In this document: positions 59,643 through 64,000 of the stretch, in pieces | Position numbering within the stretch: the stretch's first letter is position 1 | Layout of the letters: each line of letters begins with the position of its first letter | Assembly: GCF_042663585.1 (NCBI RefSeq) | Contig: NZ_JBHTAN010000006.1 | Location: 1,674,001 to 1,738,000 of the forward strand | Direction: 5' to 3' | Length of the DNA: 64,000 nucleotides | Source: Natranaeroarchaeum sp042663585 | Lineage (GTDB): Archaea > Halobacteriota > Halobacteria > Halobacteriales > Natronoarchaeaceae | The notes under the pieces: model-generated | What the model saw: the letters and a program-made list of their open reading frames with translations, nothing else | The model's database searches: none | What the model was told of the DNA's origin: nothing | Translations under genes and position numbers: made by a program

Positions 59643-59898
59643 TAAAGCCCTGTCTCTTACCCATAAGTTCACGGAGTCACAAACAGACGTTTCAGACGCT
59701 TTCGACCCCAATCTGCAATCGGAAGATCGAGGTGAGGAGTGATCCGGGCGATGATCTCGGCGGTGGGGGGTGCTGAATGTGGTAAACGAGATTAGCAAAA
59801 TCGTTCCATAGGAGTGTTACATCTGTAGATATCGAGGTTTCGATCGGGTTTATTGACCTCGGCAGCGACTCGATTTGTGGGTAAGAGACAGGGCTAAA
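59643..59898. mobile_element. MITE with 17-bp terminal inverted repeats and TAAA target duplication
   Basis: Inverted repeats GCCCTGTCTCTTACCCA at 59647-59663 and its complement at 59878-59894 enclose 248 bp. TAAA flanks it on both sides (59643-59646 and 59895-59898). The interior has no coding frame of note. Removing it and one TAAA restores a hairpin CCCACGAC-TAAA-GCCGTGGG, so it inserted into the loop. A related complete transposon is not in the window. Confidence 0.8.
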
Positions 59899-59967
59899 GC
59901 CGTGGGGTTCCGCTGATACTGTGTCACTTGACGAACCCACACCTTCGCTGACGCATCTTTCCGAGCG

Positions 59968-60402
59968 CGATCCGTCTTACGCCGGATCGAACACCGTGGA
60001 GCAAAGCTCCACGAACCCGCCGAGGCTTACGCCTCGTCGAACACCGGAAATCGAAGATTTCCGAGCACGATCCGCCTTACGCCGGATCGAACACCGCCGG
60101 ACAAACCGCGTCCGGCGAGTTTGACTTCGGCTAGGCCTCGTCAAACAGCGCAAACGCTCTGCGTTTGCTGGCCTGACGAGGCTCAGGCCTCGTCAAACAC
60201 CGGAAATCGAAGATTTCCGAGCACGATCCGTCTTACGCCGGATCGAATACCGTGGAGCGAAGCTCCACGAACCCGACGAGGCTCAGGCCTCGTCAAACAC
60301 CGGAAATCGAAGATTTCCGAGCACGATCCGTCTTACGCCGGATCGAATACCGTGGAGCGAAGCTCCACGAACCCGACGAGGCTCAGGCCTCGTCAAACAC
60401 CG
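59968..60402. repeat. Array of about 17 back-to-back hairpins
   Basis: Short perfect or near-perfect palindromes of about 18-24 bp, each separated by 5-7 bp such as AATACC, AACACC or AACCC. Four types recur: CGGAAATC-GAA-GATTTCCG, CGATCCG-N8-CGGATCG, CGTGGAGC-GAA-GCTCCACG and GACGAGGC-CTGA-GCCTCGTC (or variants). Two others occur once: CGCCGGAC...GTCCGGCG and GCAAACGC-TCT-GCGTTTGC. The first part (59968-60180) is diverged, the last two units are exact. It ends in the 3' end of the dehydratase gene. Confidence 0.85.
60181..60402. repeat. Exact 100-bp tandem repeat (2.2 copies)
   Basis: 60181-60280 and 60281-60380 are identical over 100 bp, and the first 22 bp recur at 60381-60402. Each unit holds four hairpins. 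The part shared with the dehydratase gene encodes, on the minus strand, its last five codons and stop, so each unit carries a copy of the gene's 3' end. Confidence 0.9.
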
Positions 60403-61621
60403 TCTCCCCTTCGACCTTCTTCTCCTCGACGACGTCCATGTCGAGCGTGACACCGATGCCGGGTTCTTCCGGAATCTCGATGTAGCCGTCCTCGATGACG
60501 TCTTCCTCGACGAGGTCCTCCCACCAGCCGAGTTCGTAGGAGTGGTACTCGACGGCCAGCGAGTTGGGGATCGATGCACCGACGTGTGCGCTCGCCATCG
60601 TCGCGACCGGCGAGGAGACGTTGTGCATCGCGACCGGGATGTAGTACTGGTTGGCGACGTCCGCGACCTTGCGCGTCTCGCGCATGCCGCCGACTTTCGG
60701 CATATCGGGGGCGATCATGTCGACGGCCTGGTTCTCGATCAGGCGTCGCTCCTCGGTGGCGCGGTAGCGGTTCTCGCCGACGGCGATCGGCGTCACGGTG
60801 GACTTGGTGACCTCCTCTTGCACTTCGAGGTTCTCCGGCGGGACGGGGTCTTCGAGCCACCAGACGTCGTACTCCTCGATGGCGTCGGCGAGCCGTTTCG
60901 CCGAGCCACCCGAGAACGTCCAGTGGCAGTCGAAGGCCACGTCGGCCTTGTCCTTGACGCGCTCGGTGACTTTCTCGACGATCTCGGCCTTGTGGCGGAT
61001 CTCGCCGGGGCGAAGGTGTCGGTTCGCGCGGTCTTTCTCCAACCCACTCGGGACGTCGAGATCGAACTTCAGGGCGTCGTAGCCGAGTTCGTCGACGACG
61101 CGTTCGGCCTCGTCGGCGCAGGCTTCGGGGTCGGCTTCCGATTCGGTGTGGCAGTCACAGTAGACCCGCATCTCGTCGCGGTACTTGCCCCCCAGTAGCT
61201 GGTACGCCGGTACGTCGAGGATCTTGCCGGCGAGGTCGTGCAGCGCGACCTCGATCCCGGCGATAGCGGTGACGGTAATCCCCTCGACCGAGCCTTCGCC
61301 GGACATCTTCTGGATCAGGTGTTCGTAGAGCCGATCGATGTCCAGCGGGTTCTCGCCGACGACGAAGGGTTTCATCCGCTCGATAAGCTCTGGAACGCCC
61401 GCGCCCCAGTAGGCTTCGCCGGTGCCGACGATTCCGGCGTCGGTGTAGATCCGGACCAGTGTCCACGGGAAGTTCCCGTCGATCATCGTTGTCTGAACAT
61501 CGGTGATCTCGACGTCGCGCCCGCCGCCGCGCGTATTCGTCACACCCATCGTCTCCGAGGAGAGTTCCCGCATGGTATACTCCGCGTTCGGATCGTGCAG
61601 ATCCGCGTAGTTGACTCCCAT
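60383..61621 (-). CDS. Enolase-superfamily sugar-acid dehydratase (gluconate/xylonate dehydratase-like)
   Basis: A 412-residue mandelate racemase/muconate lactonizing enzyme family member. Capping domain starts MGVNYADLHDPNAEYTMREL; barrel metal ligands are in VAFDCHWTFSGGS (about 230), WWLEDPVPPEN (about 255) and IAVGENRYR (about 280), and the catalytic His in MHNVSSPVATMASAH (about 331). Haloarchaeal D-gluconate dehydratase and D-xylonate dehydratase both look like this and have this length, so the substrate, in the semi-phosphorylative Entner-Doudoroff or the xylose pathway, is undecided. A leaderless start is supported. The 3' end lies in the hairpin repeats. Confidence 0.85.
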   Translation of the reverse strand: MGVNYADLHDPNAEYTMRELSSETMGVTNTRGGGRDVEITDVQTTMIDGNFPWTLVRIYTDAGIVGTGEAYWGAGVPELIERMKPFVVGENPLDIDRLYEHLIQKMSGEGSVEGITVTAIAGIEVALHDLAGKILDVPAYQLLGGKYRDEMRVYCDCHTESEADPEACADEAERVVDELGYDALKFDLDVPSGLEKDRANRHLRPGEIRHKAEIVEKVTERVKDKADVAFDCHWTFSGGSAKRLADAIEEYDVWWLEDPVPPENLEVQEEVTKSTVTPIAVGENRYRATEERRLIENQAVDMIAPDMPKVGGMRETRKVADVANQYYIPVAMHNVSSPVATMASAHVGASIPNSLAVEYHSYELGWWEDLVEEDVIEDGYIEIPEEPGIGVTLDMDVVEEKKVEGETVFDEA

Positions 61622-61630
61622 GCCATCCTC

Positions 61631-61650
61631 TTTACTAAGCAAACAGTAAA
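61631..61650 (-). promoter_or_regulatory. TTTACT-N8-AGTAAA inverted repeat at the dehydratase promoter
   Basis: Arms at 61631-61636 and 61645-61650. The upstream arm coincides with a TATA-like AGTAAAAC about 26 bp before the ATG at 61621, so a bound regulator would cover the TATA box and the start region. It may mediate sugar-responsive control. Confidence 0.45.
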
Positions 61651-61786
61651 ACCTTGAGATATGCCCGTGAGACGGCATGAACAGATGGTCTGTCAACACA
61701 CCTCACTCCGCCTTCCGGCGGCTGTAGGCCCCACAGTCGTTCCCTGTATCGAACGCGCTTTACGTTTCGACGCGCTGGTTTCGACC

Positions 61787-62398
61787 ATGGATTACGAAGA
61801 CAGTCTGGATCGGGCCATCGCCGAGACGCCCGATATTAGCGGTAGCGACGAGCGGCTCTCCACCCCCGATGCGACGGCCCAGAAAGACGGTGCGTTCACC
61901 CGATTTACGAACCTCTCAGAGATCGCAGATACCCTCTCTCGCGACCCCGAGCATCTTCACCGGTTCGTCCAGCGCGAACTCGGAACCAGCGGGACCTTCG
62001 AGGAGGGCCGCGGCCGATATAACGGTAGCTTCTCGGGCGGAGACTTCGACGCCGCAGTTGCGAAATACACCGACGAGTACGTCTCCTGTACGGAATGTGG
62101 CCTGCCGGACACGCGACTCGTCCGCGAGGACCGCACCCCGATGCTTCGCTGTGACGCCTGTGGCGCGTTCCGCCCGGTCGCAAAGCGCTCCAACAAAACC
62201 CAGAACGTCTCGACGGCCGCCGTCGAGGAGGGCAAGACCTACGAGGTCAAGATCACTGGAACAGGCCGCAAAGGCGACGGTGTCGCCGAGAAAGGCAAGT
62301 ACACCATCTTCGTCCCCGGCGCGGAGGAAGGCGATGTGGTCGAAGTGTACATCAAGAACATCAGCGGGACGCTCGCGTTCTCGCGACTGGCGAACTGA
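61787..62398 (+). CDS. Translation initiation factor aIF2 beta subunit
   Basis: A 203-residue aIF2-beta. Core: FTRFTNLSEIADTLSRDPEH (about 38-57), FVQRELGTSGTFEEGRGRYN, then the zinc finger CTECGLPDTR...CDACGAFRP (about 103-128). After residue about 140 a TRAM domain follows (GKTYEVKITGTGRKGDGVAE, KYTIFVPGAEEGDVVEVYI), which in this form is fused to aIF2-beta in halophiles. ATG at 61787 with CTTTACG about 25 bp upstream. Confidence 0.93.
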   Translation: MDYEDSLDRAIAETPDISGSDERLSTPDATAQKDGAFTRFTNLSEIADTLSRDPEHLHRFVQRELGTSGTFEEGRGRYNGSFSGGDFDAAVAKYTDEYVSCTECGLPDTRLVREDRTPMLRCDACGAFRPVAKRSNKTQNVSTAAVEEGKTYEVKITGTGRKGDGVAEKGKYTIFVPGAEEGDVVEVYIKNISGTLAFSRLAN

Positions 62399-62617
62399 CG
62401 GCTCTCTCGGTTCTATGGCGTCGCTTTTTGAGCGATTTTAAGAGATGATTTCACGGGCGTGTGACCCGCGAAATCGGTGGGGAACTGTCGGCATACGGAG
62501 CGTGGCCGTCTCGTGTGACGGAACTGCGAACGACCACACGATATACTGCCGGCGTATCCTACTAAACCTTGCGACCTTTCAGAACACAGACCCCGTCATA
62601 TAGCGGTCTCTGGGCGG
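62399..62617. other. Intergenic, nothing supported
   Basis: Convergent intergenic region between aIF2-beta and the cobyric acid synthase gene. A T-run (CTTTTTGAGCGATTTTAAG near 62425-62443) may act as transcription end for aIF2-beta. No coding, tRNA or repeat signal was seen. Confidence 0.4.
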
Positions 62618-64000
62618 TTACCTATCGGTTACCCGGATAGGATCAAGCCGGTCGAGCGCCACGTGCTCGTCGATCAGCGCTCCCGCTCGGTTGTAGGCGC
62701 TCCCAGCCGAACCGTCCCGGTCCGGACGGTCCGTCCCCGCCGCCTCGAAGACCGATTCGAGGAACGCCTCTCGTGCGTTCCCGTTCTCGAAGAGTCCGTG
62801 AAGGTAGGTGCCCAGGACCTGCTCGATGGCCGCGCCGCTCCCGGCGAAGGGCCGGTCCGTGCTTTCCGTTAGCGCCGTCTCCCCCATGTGGATCTCGTAG
62901 CCCGAGACCCGCCCGGTCGCCCCGTCGAGCGGGCCGACGCCAGCGATATCTTTGCTGACCTGTACGAGTCGCTTTTCGGGTGAGAACGCGGTTTCGACCG
63001 GCAAAAGCCCGACCGCTTCGACGGTCGTCTGTTCGCCGGTGCCCTCGACAGCGGCGTTCGTAATCCGCTCGCCGAGTAGCTGATAGCCGCCACAGAGGCC
63101 GACGATTGGACCGTCGAACTGCCTGATCTCCTCGTCGAATCCCGCCTCGCGAAGCGCAAGCAAATCGTCGACGGTGTTCTTTGTACCGGGTAATACCAGT
63201 GCGTCGGCGTCCCGGACGGAGGCATCGAGAGACCAATACGACACCCTGACACCCGGTTCGCGTGCCAGTGGCTCCAGATCGGTAAAGTTCGAGATCCGCG
63301 GAAGCCGGGGGACAGCGACCGTCACTGCCCCATCGTCGGGAACGCCATCGTCCGCGCCGCGGACAGATCGCTCGCCGGGAGCGGGTAAAGAGACGCTGTC
63401 CTCCGCGGGCAGGCCTGGATCGTCGTAGGGAACCACGCCGAGCACGGGCACGCCTGTCCGCTCTTCGAACTCCGCGATTCCGGGGTCGAGGATCGATCGA
63501 TCGCCGCGGAACTTCGTGATGACGGCCCCACCCACCTGCTCGCGGAGGTCGTCGGGCATGAGTGTCAGCGTCCCGACGAGGCTGGCGAACGCGCCGCCGC
63601 GTTCGATATCGGCGACGAGCAGGATGGTCGCATCGGTGAAGCGGGCCGTCTCGACGTTCGCGAGATCCCTGTGGTGGAGATTGATCTCGCCCATCCCGCC
63701 GGCCCCCTCCGCGACCACGATGTCGGCGTCCGCAGCGAGTCGACGGTGAGCGTCGACTGCCGAGTCGCGCGCTCGCTCCCAGTGCTCGTCGTAGTACTCG
63801 CCCGCCGCGTAGTGGCCGACCGCCTCGCCGTCGAGCACGATCTGGCTCTCGCCGTCGCCGCGGGGTTTCAACAGGACCGGATTGACGTCGGTCGTCGGCG
63901 GGCGACGCGCCGCCCGGCACTGGACGTACTGGGAGACGCCGATTTCGCCGCTTCCCGCGCTACCGTCTTCGATGGACTCCGGGTGTGGGACGACGCGAGC
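62618..64000 (-). CDS. cbiP: Cobyric acid synthase (CbiP/CobQ), 5' end outside the window
   Basis: Amidotransferase that amidates cobyrinic acid diamide in cobalamin synthesis. The frame is open to the window edge: residues before LLKPRGDGESQ include GEIGVSQYVQCRAARRPPTT, which is the family's conserved region, so the initiation codon is beyond 64000 and perhaps 40 residues are missing. The synthetase part has VAEGAGGMGEINLHHRDLAN and DIERGGAFASLVGT; the glutaminase part has the nucleophile Cys in VGLCGGYQLLG and the His in GTYLHGLFEN. An acidic GERSVRGADDGVPDD stretch is an insertion typical of halophiles. Confidence 0.93.
   Translation of the reverse strand, partial: ARVVPHPESIEDGSAGSGEIGVSQYVQCRAARRPPTTDVNPVLLKPRGDGESQIVLDGEAVGHYAAGEYYDEHWERARDSAVDAHRRLAADADIVVAEGAGGMGEINLHHRDLANVETARFTDATILLVADIERGGAFASLVGTLTLMPDDLREQVGGAVITKFRGDRSILDPGIAEFEERTGVPVLGVVPYDDPGLPAEDSVSLPAPGERSVRGADDGVPDDGAVTVAVPRLPRISNFTDLEPLAREPGVRVSYWSLDASVRDADALVLPGTKNTVDDLLALREAGFDEEIRQFDGPIVGLCGGYQLLGERITNAAVEGTGEQTTVEAVGLLPVETAFSPEKRLVQVSKDIAGVGPLDGATGRVSGYEIHMGETALTESTDRPFAGSGAAIEQVLGTYLHGLFENGNAREAFLESVFEAAGTDRPDRDGSAGSAYNRAGALIDEHVALDRLDPIRVTDR

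Larger units (their letters stand above)
57723..59910 (-). mobile_element. IS1341-type (IS200/IS605 family) TnpB element with nested MITE
   Basis: One end is at about 57723, where the kinase remnant is cut off and a perfect hairpin occurs (CCCACGAG 57723-57730, 4-base loop, CTCGTGGG 57735-57742) just after the tnpB stop. The other end appears to be at 59635-59910, where CCCACG...CGTGGG arms form a similar hairpin split by the MITE. There is no tnpA. No target duplication is visible, as expected for this family. The right boundary is approximate. Confidence 0.65.

Noticed and set aside
59692..59940. 82-codon minus-strand frame across the MITE
   Set aside because: It crosses the element boundary and the target duplication, has no family resemblance, and is best seen as chance within non-coding sequence.
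59968..60402. CRISPR array
   Set aside because: There is no constant repeat with unique spacers. Units are self-complementary hairpins of several types with spacers of only 5-7 bp, and no cas genes are near.

Overview
The window is a GC-rich, gene-dense piece of a haloarchaeal (Halobacteria) chromosome. The evidence is the strongly acidic proteins, archaeal information genes (RIO2 kinase, aIF2-beta, archaeal YchF, XPB and Bax1), Tat-dependent export, bacterio-opsin-activator-type regulation, HalOD1, UPF0058 and several haloarchaea-only DUF families. Many starts lie 25-30 bp downstream of a TATA-like box, as expected for leaderless transcripts. I cannot name the genus.

Layout. 0.3-4.7 kb: RIO2, a lipoate-ligase-like protein, endonuclease IV and two tandem acetyltransferases that carry a winged-helix-like N-terminus. 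4.7-10.2 kb: a minus-strand run of five membrane-anchored, secreted-type proteins of the DUF7283-7286/DUF7311 kind, here without the secretion ATPase I would expect beside them. 10.3-11 kb: a DUF2178 membrane protein plus Xre regulator behind three tandem operator palindromes. 11-20 kb: housekeeping genes (YchF, UbiA, aminotransferases, a PAC2 protein, an RNA methyltransferase).

21-43.6 kb is the most coherent part, a redox and sulfur region. It holds thioredoxin and thioredoxin reductase, an OxsR-like thiol-responsive TrmB regulator, an antiporter, TauE/SafE, OsmC and a three-subunit membrane molybdoenzyme (Mo subunit, four-cluster FeS protein, NrfD anchor) with TorD chaperone and Mrp ATPase. 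A PAS-GAF-HTH regulator is divergent to that enzyme. Beyond it lie two YeeE/YedE sulfur-transport proteins, a rhodanese/metallo-beta-lactamase fusion, TusA and a DsrE-like protein. The catalytic subunit has Cys at the likely Mo-ligand position, so I favour a polysulfide, thiosulfate or tetrathionate reductase over a DMSO reductase. The surrounding genes would import, carry and detoxify sulfane sulfur.

43.7-57.6 kb: Bax1-like nuclease and XPB with a hydrolase gene between them, GrpE-DnaK without an adjacent DnaJ, a flavin reductase, 2-oxoacid:ferredoxin oxidoreductase KorAB, a rubrerythrin-like protein and a DUF3179 lipoprotein pair. 57.6-60.4 kb is accessory: a histidine kinase cut to its last 49 codons by an IS1341-type TnpB element, a divergent small winged-helix gene, a 248-bp MITE nested in a hairpin like that of the element end, then about 430 bp of back-to-back hairpins ending in two exact 100-bp tandem repeats. 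60.4-64 kb: a sugar-acid dehydratase, aIF2-beta and the 3' part of cobyric acid synthase, which runs off the window.
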